The position numbers and the translations under genes were made by a program. Shown piece after piece: positions 10,543 through 19,191 of a DNA stretch of 64,000 nucleotides. Source of the stretch: Turicibacter sanguinis (GTDB lineage Bacteria; Bacillota_I; Bacilli_A; MOL361; Turicibacteraceae). The stretch is from NCBI RefSeq assembly GCF_013046825.1, contig NZ_CP053187.1, positions 62,001 through 126,000 of the forward strand, written 5' to 3'. Below the pieces are notes generated by a model. It made no database searches and was not told the origin of the DNA. It saw only the letters and a list, made by a program, of their open reading frames with translations. The first letter of the stretch is position 1; every line of letters begins with the position of its first letter.

Positions 10543-11403
10543 TTATTTTTTCTTAAGATAACGTGGAGGTCTCGGATTTTCCTTTAAGACATTATACAAA
10601 ATTCGATATGCATCATTCCCTCCTAGTTCAATCGAATTTTCAATCACACTTTTTCTAAAATCAAAACTTCCGTAAATACCAGTGCCCAAATCTCGACTTG
10701 GTGCAATTTCAATCAGTCGTTTACCATTAATTTCTTTTCGACCCAAACACTGCCCCCGATTTAAATAAACAATAATAATCGTCTCACAATCTGATTTTAA
10801 CAAAGGAGCGAGAGGGGCACGTTCATATTTCATCGGATCACAATAATAGCTGTTATCAATATAAACAGGATTATACAACATCGGTACAGCTGTTGTCGCA
10901 AACAAAATATCTTGCATTTTCTTTGGAGACTGATGATTTAAGTTAAAATAGGCTAATTGCTTACTATTTACTTTTCCACATGATACGATAAGGTCTATTG
11001 ATTGTTTCTGTATAATAGATGGCTTTAAATACTGGCGTAATACTTTCTCAAATCCCTTTCTTTGTAATGGAAGTCCTGTTTGATTAGCAACTCCAACCAT
11101 ATTAATCGCCCCAAAAAAAGGCGACATCTGCCTCGTATTCACACGATGTACAATTTGATTTACCTTTTTAATATTTTCTTTACTCACACCAAAAATAGCT
11201 GTCCAATTACACTGTTGCCAAATTTGGTCAATCTCATCTGCACTATACATTAGGTACAGAGCCCCATTTAAAGCGCCAATGGATGAACCTGATATCATTT
11301 TTATTTCGTTTGCAATTTCTAATTCTTCCAACACTTTAAAAACACCCACTTGATAGGCACCTTTTGCCCCTCCACCACATAGAACTAACCCTATATTTTT
11401 CAC
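10543..11403 (-). CDS. Patatin-like phospholipase, RssA type
   Basis: 286 residues of the patatin fold, lipid acyl hydrolases with a Ser-Asp dyad. Oxyanion motif CGGGAKGAYQVGV at residues 8-20 and nucleophile elbow ISGSSIGALNG around residues 38-48 are intact. The usual catalytic DGG/DGA is read here as YIDNSYYCDP, so the Asp is kept but the glycines are not; activity may be altered. GTG start at 11403 with GGAGGGG upstream. No signal peptide, so cytosolic. Confidence 0.85.
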   Translation of the reverse strand: MKNIGLVLCGGGAKGAYQVGVFKVLEELEIANEIKMISGSSIGALNGALYLMYSADEIDQIWQQCNWTAIFGVSKENIKKVNQIVHRVNTRQMSPFFGAINMVGVANQTGLPLQRKGFEKVLRQYLKPSIIQKQSIDLIVSCGKVNSKQLAYFNLNHQSPKKMQDILFATTAVPMLYNPVYIDNSYYCDPMKYERAPLAPLLKSDCETIIIVYLNRGQCLGRKEINGKRLIEIAPSRDLGTGIYGSFDFRKSVIENSIELGGNDAYRILYNVLKENPRPPRYLKKK

Positions 11404-11465
11404 ACTATCCCCTCCTCTCTATATCAATAAGTTATGAAATTAGCCCCTAATGGTGCCTTTAAATA

Positions 11466-11490
11466 AAAAAGGATTCCACTTAGGAATCCT
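11466..11490 (-). terminator. Terminator of the methyltransferase-like gene
   Basis: On the minus strand AGGATTCC and GGAATCCT form a stem with a five-base loop followed by six T; it overlaps the last codons of the gene. Confidence 0.8.
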
Positions 11491-12571
11491 CTTCTTGACA
11501 TAACTTAAAAGCATTAGCCGTCACTTCTTTTTTAACAAGGCGATTGAGTGTACAGTAACGCTCTTGATACACTCCAACCTGACTTGCAGTTTGATAACCG
11601 ATGGTCTCATTTTGTAAATTCTTAGCCAGATGACTCCCAAGCGATGAAGAAGCAATTTTCATTACAAACAAATAACTTGATTGCCAAGCATATCGTGTCT
11701 GTTGCCACAACTTAACATAACACATGATCTCATCAAAACAACCTTTGCATGATTGACATTGCGACTTAGAAAGCCCTGCCAATCGTCTTGCAATACAGGG
11801 GGTCGGCGTTAAGGCATAAAGGGGCATTTGTTTTTTTTGTGTGCGAGAAGAAAACATCATAAACGCATTTAATGCTCTTTTGAAAACAGGTGACTCCTCA
11901 CTTTTCGAATTAGGATCGACAGTTTCCGCAATCACAGCAATTCGATTAGGATTCATCAAACTTTGAATTAACTCATATAAATCAAGAAACTTCATCTGTT
12001 TTCTAACTGATTTCTCGTTCATCCAATTAAAGCTTTGAATCATATCAAACTTTGTAAAATCGTAAGGTTTAAAACATAACTCATTTAACTTTTCTTTAAA
12101 TCCTTTAAATGATGGTTGAATAACCATCGAAATTGGAACTAAATTCACCTCATTTTTAATTAGTCCAACACTTACATAATGTCTAAAAATATTCATTTGA
12201 CTTCGCAAGGCTAACTTATTCCCCTCAACGGTAAAGACATTAATAATCTTATTAGAAAAAACCTCTTCCATCACCTGAATTAAGCCAAAGACATCTCCAC
12301 CTGAACCACTTCCAAGCGCTAGTACATTTATCACTTGAAGCTCATCATACGTTTGATACACCTCAACATTTAAAAACCAATCATGATAGACCTCATAACT
12401 TTGACGATAACTAATCGGAAACTGTTCTACTAAACAAGCAATAATCGCTTCCTTACTATTGTGTAAATTATCCTGAGTATGTCCAAGTGTTTTCACATCC
12501 ACATCAGGTGACAATTGTTCCTGCCACACTTCAATTTGTTCATACAATGTGGGATTTAATACTCTCATCAT
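11480..12571 (-). CDS. Putative class I SAM-dependent methyltransferase with a cysteine cluster
   Basis: 363 residues. VINVLALGSGSGGDVFGLIQ (around residues 78-97) reads as the SAM-binding motif I of a Rossmann methyltransferase, with FTVEGNKLALRSQ as the following acidic-loop strand. FDMIQSFNWMNEK fits motif IV poorly, so the activity is uncertain. A distinctive cluster CIARRLAGLSKSQCQSCKGC (around residues 270-290) plus a nearby Cys could bind metal. Two adjacent ATGs serve as possible starts after GGGGTGAG. No closer family was recognised. Confidence 0.6.
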   Translation of the reverse strand: MMRVLNPTLYEQIEVWQEQLSPDVDVKTLGHTQDNLHNSKEAIIACLVEQFPISYRQSYEVYHDWFLNVEVYQTYDELQVINVLALGSGSGGDVFGLIQVMEEVFSNKIINVFTVEGNKLALRSQMNIFRHYVSVGLIKNEVNLVPISMVIQPSFKGFKEKLNELCFKPYDFTKFDMIQSFNWMNEKSVRKQMKFLDLYELIQSLMNPNRIAVIAETVDPNSKSEESPVFKRALNAFMMFSSRTQKKQMPLYALTPTPCIARRLAGLSKSQCQSCKGCFDEIMCYVKLWQQTRYAWQSSYLFVMKIASSSLGSHLAKNLQNETIGYQTASQVGVYQERYCTLNRLVKKEVTANAFKLCQEEDS

Positions 12572-12599
12572 CTCACCCCAATCAAAAATTAGTCAACTC

Positions 12600-12619
12600 T
12601 TTACATCATATGATGTAAA
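12600..12619. promoter_or_regulatory. Perfect 20-bp palindrome upstream of the methyltransferase-like gene
   Basis: TTTACATCATATGATGTAAA reads identically on both strands and lies 29 bases before the start codon of the minus-strand gene, where an operator would sit. No flanking T-run, so it is not a terminator. Confidence 0.55.
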
Positions 12620-12623
12620 TCAA

Positions 12624-12660
12624 AAAAAGCAGTAAATTTTTATAAAAAATTACTGCTTCT
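12624..12660 (-). terminator. Terminator after the 101-residue gene
   Basis: On the minus strand GCAGTAATTTTT and AAAATTTACTGC form a long stem followed by seven T. Confidence 0.8.
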
Positions 12661-12677
12661 CCTACTAGTTGCCTATT

Positions 12678-12983
12678 TTATCGTAATGATGACCGATCAG
12701 GTGAATACATTCGTCCAACTTCAAAATATAATGATACTTGAACAAAACCTGATTGGTTATAATCATTGATTTCGTTATAAGGAAAATAAGCTGTCATTTC
12801 ATTATACTTTTCTGTCTTATCAAGAACAAATTCAACTTCTTGAGGGTAATTGATATTAGCTAACTTGCAAAAATAATTAAATTTATCAATTGCTGCCAAT
12901 ACATCGTCATAATAGCGATCAAAATAAACTTCATCCCCTGGCTGTACAACAACAATCCGAACACGACTAAAGCTTCGTTCCAT
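12678..12983 (-). CDS. Unknown 101-residue soluble protein
   Basis: Not recognised. 101 residues, rich in aromatic and acidic residues (DEVYFDRYYDDVLAAID, FVLDKTEKYNEMTAYFPYNE), without membrane segments or a signal peptide. AGGAGG upstream of the ATG supports translation. It is the only gene between two terminators, so it is probably monocistronic. Confidence 0.65.
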   Translation of the reverse strand: MERSFSRVRIVVVQPGDEVYFDRYYDDVLAAIDKFNYFCKLANINYPQEVEFVLDKTEKYNEMTAYFPYNEINDYNQSGFVQVSLYFEVGRMYSPDRSSLR

Positions 12984-13060
12984 CTTCTTTCCTCCTACCC
13001 TTATTATGATTTCATTCTATTATATTTTCAATGATCACAAACTATGTCTGCAAAAACATA

Positions 13061-13090
13061 AAAAGAGACCTTTCTTATGAAGGCCTCTTT
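13061..13090 (-). terminator. Terminator after the class III aminotransferase gene
   Basis: On the minus strand AGAGGCCTT and AAAGGTCTCT pair around a short loop and are followed by a T-run. Confidence 0.7.
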
Positions 13091-13096
13091 CATCTT

Positions 13097-14368
13097 TTAT
13101 AATTCACTTAAAACATCATCTAAATTCTGAATTAAAACTTCGATATTTTCTTCCGTAATCACTAAAGGTGGCTGGAAAGCTAGTACATTACGTCCTAGTC
13201 CATTTTTTCCAACAATTAATCCGCGATCTTTTAGCTTCTCTAAAATGAGATCTGTTTCTTCAGATGCTGCTTCTCCATTTGCTTTTACTAATTCAGCACC
13301 AAGCATTAAGCCAAGTCCACGAACCTCTTTAATAATCGGATGCTTTTCCTTTAGCAACTCTAATTTTTGTTTTAAAATAGCTCCTAAATACTCTGAACGT
13401 TCACACAGGTTATTTTTTTCAATGTAATCTAAAACTGCCATCGCAGTAGCTGATGAAACAGGATTTCCACCAAGTGTTGAAGCAGATGGCTTAGTAAATG
13501 CCTTTGCGATTTCATCATTCGTACAAAAAGCAGAAATTGGCATTCCATTTCCAAGTGCTTTCGCAACCGTCATAATGTCTGGAACCACGCCATAATTTTC
13601 AATCGCAAACATCTTTCCGGTACGTGCAAATCCAGTTTGAACTTCATCAATCAATAATAAAATATCATGTTGCTCAAGAAGAGCCTTTAATTCTTTGAAG
13701 TACCAAAGAGGAGGTGTAATAATTCCACCATTTCCTTGAATCGGCTCTGCGATTAAAGCTGCAATATTTTCTGCTCCTTGTTCTTCAATAACTTGTTTAA
13801 TACTTTCAATTGAAGCCTTTGCCGCTGATTCTAAGTCTAATGTATCACTATAAACATTCTTGGCAAAATGAATACAACGAGATAAATCTGGATCTGCTCG
13901 CCACATTGGAATAGCAGTGGCACTCATGGTTAAATGCGTACGTCCATGTAACCCATTATGAAGGGCTATAAAATCATTTTTCCCCGTATATAATCTTGCC
14001 AGCAACATGGCTCCTTCATTCGCCTCAGAACCCGTACAGCAGAAGAATGAGCGACGTAAATTTCCAGGTAACACCGTTGCTAACTTCTCTGCTAAATTCA
14101 CCATTTGCTCTGTTAAATAAATGATCGTCGTATGTTGTAACGTTTGCATCTGTGAAATCGCCACATCTAAAATTTCTTTATTACAATGCCCACAGTTCAT
14201 CACTGAAACACCCGCAAAAAAGTCAATATACTCTTTTCCTTGATCATCATATAAATACTGCATATCCCCTTTCACGATTTGTGGAGGATTTTTATAAAAA
14301 TGATTTCCATGAGACGATGGAAATAAAAACTCTTTTTTCTTTTGAATAATTTTATCTGCACCTATCAT
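13097..14368 (-). CDS. Class III pyridoxal-phosphate aminotransferase
   Basis: 423 residues. PLP-binding GSEANEGAML, the LLIDEVQTGFARTGKM aspartate motif and the Schiff-base lysine in TVAKALGNGMPISAF are all present, followed by TLGGNPVSSATAMAVLDYI. The N-terminal SHGNHFYKNPPQIVKGD and NCGHCNKEI look more like the alanine-glyoxylate type 2 or aspartate aminotransferase-family branch than ArgD. The exact amino donor cannot be told from sequence. It follows the U32 gene by 11 bases, so the two are probably co-transcribed. Confidence 0.85.
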   Translation of the reverse strand: MIGADKIIQKKKEFLFPSSHGNHFYKNPPQIVKGDMQYLYDDQGKEYIDFFAGVSVMNCGHCNKEILDVAISQMQTLQHTTIIYLTEQMVNLAEKLATVLPGNLRRSFFCCTGSEANEGAMLLARLYTGKNDFIALHNGLHGRTHLTMSATAIPMWRADPDLSRCIHFAKNVYSDTLDLESAAKASIESIKQVIEEQGAENIAALIAEPIQGNGGIITPPLWYFKELKALLEQHDILLLIDEVQTGFARTGKMFAIENYGVVPDIMTVAKALGNGMPISAFCTNDEIAKAFTKPSASTLGGNPVSSATAMAVLDYIEKNNLCERSEYLGAILKQKLELLKEKHPIIKEVRGLGLMLGAELVKANGEAASEETDLILEKLKDRGLIVGKNGLGRNVLAFQPPLVITEENIEVLIQNLDDVLSEL

Positions 14369-14379
14369 AATTTATCTCC

Positions 14380-16305
14380 TTAATTATATTGCATTGCTCC
14401 AAGTGTGAAGCCTAAGTTTTCATAATTTAATTCTTTTACTAACTCATCACAAAGCTCAAGATTCGCTATCGCTTTTTGATACGTATTAATAATCTGACGT
14501 AACGTTTCAAGTTCATAGTTACATCCTTCAATTTTAAAGGATGCCGCACCTAAATGATGTAATTCTTTTAATAAAGGTAAATAACATAATTCTTTAGCTA
14601 ATACCATATGGTTATTCCCTTTATTGTCACGATAAACAGGATGTTCCTGTCCTCTATCATCAATTAATAACAAGACCTCTTTATCACGATACTTACGATC
14701 TGCTTTTTGACTTGCCTCAACGATTTTTGTATTTTCATATAAATCATGACTCATATACATCACAACAGGGGCCCCATGAACTGTAATCTCAATCGGTAAC
14801 GCTGAATGTTGCAATAAATCTTTTGTATTCATCACTGGTGATTCATTTGACATGCCCGCTAAGCTTAAACCAAAACGTCCATAGAAATTAGCTGCTGTCG
14901 CATTATAAATATTTAAAGCTGTATCCCCAATCATTTCAAAAGCGAAATCTGCAAAATAACGAATAGCCCCTAAATTCGTCACGACAATCCCATCAATTCC
15001 TAAATTTTGCGTACGTAATAAATGAGCATAACGACTGAAATCATCTTCATACATCATCGTCGGTAATCCTAAATAAAGTTTAGAATTTCCCTTATTTTTC
15101 GAAAGACTTTGAATTTCTTTCACACTAAATGGCAACTGTGGTTGGAATACTTCACCTGATAAATAAATCTTTTCAACCCCTTCTTCGATTGCCATCATCG
15201 CGGCCTGATAAGAATTAACTTTAACACTTAAAGTCGGTCGATGCGTTTTGATGTCCTCTGTCGCAAGCATCGATTTAATTTGTTGAACTCGTGAGTCTTT
15301 CATTTCACTCTCTTCGACTGGTTTACTAAACACTTTTCCAGTACTATAAAACTTCCCTGTTCCTTCCCATCGTTCATTAATATTACTTAGTCCTGGTTTA
15401 CCAAAAGCATAAGCGGTCGAGAAATCACGTTTTCGGTTTTCATACAACGTTTTTGAATCCTTCTGACGATCATAAAAAATCGGATCTTCAATATAACGAT
15501 TAATGGCATCACTGTAGCTATTAATAATCCCCAGTAGATAGTCGGCTTCTCGCATACGACCTTCAATTTTAAATGAAACCACTCCCGCTTCAATTAATTC
15601 CGGAATATTTTCATACATATACATATCTTTAACCGCCAATGGGAAAGTTGTATTGTATTGGTTCCCCCCTTGGTTCATTTTATATCCCCAACGACAAGGC
15701 TTCATACATAAACCACGATTACCACTTTTTCCAAATAAAATTCCACTATACGTACATTGTGAACCATGTGCCACACACATGTCACCATGCACAAAATATT
15801 CAAACTCCATATCAGTTTGACGAGAGAAGTACTTGACCGTCTCTAAATCAATATCACGAGAAGTTACAACGCGTGTTACGCCAAGTTCTCGTAAGGCTTT
15901 AATGGTTTCAAGATTATGTGTATTCATCATAACAGAGGCATGAATATTTAAATCTAGTCCAAGTTCATTAACTAAGTACACAATACTCATATCTTGAACG
16001 ATAATAGCATCTGGCTTTAATTCACTCAAATAGGTTAAATAATCTTTTGCTTGTTTTAAATCCTCTGAACTTAACAGGTTATTAACTGTAATATAGATTT
16101 TCTTTCCTAGATCATGTGTAATTTTAACGGCTTCTGCTAACTCTTCATCTGTAAAGTTAAATCCTTTTCGATGCATACGCATATTGAAAATTTTACCACC
16201 TAAATAAACCGCATCTGCTCCACTATGAATGACTTGTTTAAATATTTCGAACGTCCCAACAGGGGCCAGTAATTCAACTTCTTGATTATTAAAATATCGA
16301 CTCAT
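14380..16305 (-). CDS. Peptidase U32 family protein, RlhA/YhbU-like
   Basis: 641 residues. N-terminal U32 TIM-barrel (LLAPVGTFEIFKQVIHSGAD, AVYLGGKIFNMR) with the family signature around EYFVHGDMCVAHGSQC and the iron-sulfur-type cysteines in GNRGLCMKPCRWGY, then a second related C-terminal half. Members act as 23S rRNA C2501 hydroxylases, tRNA hydroxylases or collagenase-like proteins; the cysteine pattern favours an RNA hydroxylase, which is an inference. The start has GAGGAAGCGGAG upstream. It is first in a two-gene unit with the aminotransferase. Confidence 0.85.
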   Translation of the reverse strand: MSRYFNNQEVELLAPVGTFEIFKQVIHSGADAVYLGGKIFNMRMHRKGFNFTDEELAEAVKITHDLGKKIYITVNNLLSSEDLKQAKDYLTYLSELKPDAIIVQDMSIVYLVNELGLDLNIHASVMMNTHNLETIKALRELGVTRVVTSRDIDLETVKYFSRQTDMEFEYFVHGDMCVAHGSQCTYSGILFGKSGNRGLCMKPCRWGYKMNQGGNQYNTTFPLAVKDMYMYENIPELIEAGVVSFKIEGRMREADYLLGIINSYSDAINRYIEDPIFYDRQKDSKTLYENRKRDFSTAYAFGKPGLSNINERWEGTGKFYSTGKVFSKPVEESEMKDSRVQQIKSMLATEDIKTHRPTLSVKVNSYQAAMMAIEEGVEKIYLSGEVFQPQLPFSVKEIQSLSKNKGNSKLYLGLPTMMYEDDFSRYAHLLRTQNLGIDGIVVTNLGAIRYFADFAFEMIGDTALNIYNATAANFYGRFGLSLAGMSNESPVMNTKDLLQHSALPIEITVHGAPVVMYMSHDLYENTKIVEASQKADRKYRDKEVLLLIDDRGQEHPVYRDNKGNNHMVLAKELCYLPLLKELHHLGAASFKIEGCNYELETLRQIINTYQKAIANLELCDELVKELNYENLGFTLGAMQYN

Positions 16306-16426
16306 ACTCCGCTTCCTCTTCTTTCATCAGATTGATTTTCATTATATCATAACCTGTTTTTAAATGAATAGACTTTAATATTTCGACATTTATCACTTTA
16401 TTCAGTTAACTCATTTTAATATGAAA

Positions 16427-16471
16427 TAAAAAAAATCGCCTCTTAAAAGCAAAAGGCTTTAACAGGCGATT
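16427..16471 (-). terminator. Terminator after the SEC-C gene
   Basis: On the minus strand AATCGCCT pairs with AGGCGATT across an imperfect stem (TTAAAGCC/TTTTAAG region) followed by eight T. Confidence 0.75.
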
Positions 16472-16482
16472 AAATAAGACGA

Positions 16483-17640
16483 TTAACGTCCACAACATTT
16501 TTTATATTTTTTTTGACTCCCACATGGGCAAGGTTCATTACGTCCAATTTTAGTTGATTTAATTGGATTAATCATTGGAACAACAACTTGTGTTGAGGCA
16601 ACCTCTTTCACTGCTGAAGCTTCTAAATCAACTTGACGGAATCCACGATTTTCCCACGTACGAGCATGATTAAATGCATCCATTAAAAGAATCATTAACG
16701 CCTGTCCTACATTGTAAGATTCCATTTCAATTTGACGGCCTTCAAGTGCCATAAAGGCTAATTTAGGTTGATATTTATATGCAAAAGACATTCCCATTTC
16801 ATGTGCAATTTCACGAGCGACTTTTTTATCTTCACAAATATTTTCTTCAATAAATTTTTGAACTTGCATTAATTGAGGAGTCCATTCACCTTCGTCCATT
16901 CCAAACTGTTGAATTTCTTCTTTTGTTGGCATGTAATATTCTTTTTCTTCTTGAGTTTCGCGTAAAGCTAATACTTCTTGTTCTGAATCAATAAGTAATG
17001 AATCTGAAACAAATAATGGTCCAAATGATTGAACATTTCCATGGAATGTTAATTTACAGAATAATACATTTAGCGCTTCTTCTGGCGTTAATGGTGTTGT
17101 TTCATACTCATTAAACACTTTACATAATTGAGCAAAATCACAAATTCCGTATAAATTAACTAATGCCTTCATATATAAATAAACAAGATCCGTACGTACT
17201 TTTGTATCTTGTAATTCTGGTTGAGAGATATTAGCATAAGCCTCTTTTACAACTTGAGGCATCATGTAAACAACCTCTTTACCGTTCATGACAGGGTAAA
17301 CATATCCAAGATTGTATAACGTGTAAACAGAAGAAGACATCATCTCATCACAGTTAACATATGCTTCATTAACTAACATAACGAAATCACTCATCATCAA
17401 ATCGTCCATGCCACACAGAATATACTCTAAACGTGATACATCACCAAGTGTGGCAATAATACGTTCAATTAATCCACCTTTTGCTAATGACGAACATCCT
17501 TTTAATCCATGATGATCCACTAAACGTTTTAATTCAGGTTTTTTGAGTTTATTTAGAATTGTTTCTAACTTCTCATCATAATTACATTTAATTGCATTTG
17601 CAATCATTGATTCTTTAATAATATCGTTCATATTTTGCAT
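16483..17640 (-). CDS. SEC-C motif protein with SAP-like N-terminus
   Basis: About 385 residues. Near the N-terminus LKRLVDHHGLKGCSSLAKGG resembles a SAP/Rho-N nucleic-acid-binding helix-turn-helix. The last residues GRNEPCPCGSQKKYKKCCGR are a canonical SEC-C zinc motif, as at the end of SecA, which binds zinc and can contact ribosomes. The middle is helical and unrecognised. The start at 17640 is preceded by AAGGTGGG; an in-frame ATG 18 codons upstream lacks a site. Role unknown. Confidence 0.75.
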   Translation of the reverse strand: MQNMNDIIKESMIANAIKCNYDEKLETILNKLKKPELKRLVDHHGLKGCSSLAKGGLIERIIATLGDVSRLEYILCGMDDLMMSDFVMLVNEAYVNCDEMMSSSVYTLYNLGYVYPVMNGKEVVYMMPQVVKEAYANISQPELQDTKVRTDLVYLYMKALVNLYGICDFAQLCKVFNEYETTPLTPEEALNVLFCKLTFHGNVQSFGPLFVSDSLLIDSEQEVLALRETQEEKEYYMPTKEEIQQFGMDEGEWTPQLMQVQKFIEENICEDKKVAREIAHEMGMSFAYKYQPKLAFMALEGRQIEMESYNVGQALMILLMDAFNHARTWENRGFRQVDLEASAVKEVASTQVVVPMINPIKSTKIGRNEPCPCGSQKKYKKCCGR

Positions 17641-17844
17641 CAGTAATCCCACCTTACAAAAGAAAAAGTCAACTCGAAATTTATACTTTATCATATTATT
17701 AATAAAAAAGCAAAAGAAAATTCTACAAACAAGGTGTTTTACCTCTTATTTTTCTTGTTTTCTTTTCTTTTTTCGACATCGAATTACACATAAAATAATC
17801 GATTTTTCTTAGACTATAACTAACAATCATTTAAGGTGGTGACC

Positions 17845-17934
17845 ATGATGGGATTATTATTGTTTTTTGAATTCATCTATACGTTGTTTTCCTATTGGGA
17901 GATTATATGGCCCAATATCGCAAACTTTTTTTAA
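17845..17934 (+). CDS. 29-residue hydrophobic peptide gene
   Basis: Short frame beginning MMGLLLFFEFIYTLF and ending WPNIANFF, almost entirely hydrophobic with three charged residues (two of them Glu) at most, so it would insert in the membrane. AAGGTGGTGACC directly precedes the paired ATGs, a strong ribosome site. The stop codon is the first part of a 24-bp perfect hairpin. Size and composition resemble type I toxin peptides or membrane-active leader peptides, but no family was recognised. No Arg or Lys is present. Confidence 0.55.
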   Translation: MMGLLLFFEFIYTLFSYWEIIWPNIANFF

Positions 17935-17983
17935 TCCAAAAATAGAAGCATTGCCTAACGCAATGCTTCTATTTTTGGATTAA
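17931..17983. terminator. 24-bp perfect hairpin following the peptide gene
   Basis: Bases 17931-17954 are exactly complementary to 17960-17983 with loop CTAAC; the arm begins TTAATCCAAAAATAGAAGC. It contains A- and T-runs that would make it terminate in both directions. The stem is unusually long for this window. Confidence 0.8.
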
Positions 17984-18217
17984 AGGATATTCTAATTCCA
18001 TGACGCATATATATGTATATGTCTAAGTCTAAATCAGTTTTGTACAACTGCAAAACTTTTGCCTCTCCTATCAGCGGAGAAGACTGCTTCAAGAGTAGGG
18101 GACCCATGGACTATTGGATGTCTTAGTAGTAGAAAGTCCGATGAACTAAGACTTATTCTAAAACTGAAAAGACATTTCTATTTCTGTATAGATAGTCTTA
18201 AAAAGGGGGGAATCCTA
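17984..18217 (+). other. GC-richer structured leader before the M50 protease gene
   Basis: Non-coding stretch with inverted repeats such as GTCTTAG/CTAAGAC (about 18118-18150) and AAGAC/GTCTT (about 18170-18199), plus GGGGACCCATGGAC. A continuous frame runs through it into the protease gene, but it has no ribosome site and unlike composition. It may be a cis-regulatory leader or a relic of a small mobile element; no known riboswitch consensus was recognised. Confidence 0.4.
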
Positions 18218-19039
18218 ATGCCAATTTTTCTATACATCGTCATTGCCTACCTCAGTATTTTCATTCATGAATGTGGCCACTATTGTGCAGCTTACCTCTT
18301 TGGAGTTAAAGCAACCGATGTGGTAACAGGAATGGGTATCAAAATATTGTCTATTAAAACCGCTCATACTCGCTTTATTTTTAAATTATTTCCGAGTGGT
18401 GGTGTAACAATTTATGATTTAACCGATGAAAATAAATTAAATTCCTTTCAACAAATCATCATCCTTCTAGCAGGTAGCACCTTTAATTACATCACAGCCG
18501 TTATCGCCTCTACTCTTTATTATCAAACAAACTTAATAGAAGGATTTAAAATTTTGAACCAACTCATTAGCAGATTCATTATCTCCTTAACCTCAATGTT
18601 GTCTGTTCATGATTTTTTAATACCGGATACCTCATTCACCGAATCAATCGAAATCATTGCAAATGAAAATACGCTTCAACAGTATGCCCTATTTATTATT
18701 TTATTCATGAATGTTTTACTATTTCTTTTCAACCTAATTCCGATTCCCTTTTTTGATGGAGGACAGATTGTATCCATTTTATTAGATCCTTTTTTAATAA
18801 AATTTGGACTACATGTAGAGTTATTGGAACAGATTAAAACAATCATTAATCAAGCCGTTGGTTATTTTTTAGTGTTTTTAATCGTCACTCCTTTTTTAAC
18901 TCGCTGGTATCAAAATATGATGCTCTCAAGTAACCCTAAATCAGAACTTCTAAAATGGATTCTCATTTTGTTAGGTGCCATTTTACTCAAACGCATTTTT
19001 AACACCCTAAGTCACCTTGTCCGTTCAAATAAAATATAA
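18218..19039 (+). CDS. M50 family site-2-type intramembrane metalloprotease
   Basis: 273 residues with several membrane helices. Zinc-binding HECGH at residues 17-21 lies in the first helix, and NLIPIPFFDGGQIVSILL near residue 180 supplies the third ligand, the two motifs of M50 proteases such as SpoIVFB and RseP. No PDZ domain is seen, which places it with the compact SpoIVFB-like members. GGGGGG lies seven bases before the ATG at 18218. A substrate cannot be named; the hydrophobic peptide gene upstream is a tempting but unproven one. Confidence 0.85.
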   Translation: MPIFLYIVIAYLSIFIHECGHYCAAYLFGVKATDVVTGMGIKILSIKTAHTRFIFKLFPSGGVTIYDLTDENKLNSFQQIIILLAGSTFNYITAVIASTLYYQTNLIEGFKILNQLISRFIISLTSMLSVHDFLIPDTSFTESIEIIANENTLQQYALFIILFMNVLLFLFNLIPIPFFDGGQIVSILLDPFLIKFGLHVELLEQIKTIINQAVGYFLVFLIVTPFLTRWYQNMMLSSNPKSELLKWILILLGAILLKRIFNTLSHLVRSNKI

Positions 19040-19125
19040 AATCAACCATTTTTTGAATAGTTTTACAAATAATTTCTAATAATAAAATTGGTACACTTTC
19101 ATTGCATCTATTCTTTCCTGTTTCA

Positions 19126-19158
19126 ATACTCCACTTCCATGAAGTGGAGTATTTTTTT
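19126..19158 (+). terminator. Terminator after the M50 protease gene
   Basis: Perfect stem ATACTCCACTTC/GAAGTGGAGTAT with loop CAT, followed by seven T. Confidence 0.9.
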
Positions 19159-19191
19159 ATACAAGCGATACCACATAAATATCGCTTTTTA

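Noticed and set aside
18059-18217. N-terminal extension of the M50 protease
   Set aside because: No ribosome site at the first ATG-like codon, composition unlike the protein, while GGGGGG lies before the ATG at 18218 and HECGH then sits at the usual distance from the N-terminus.
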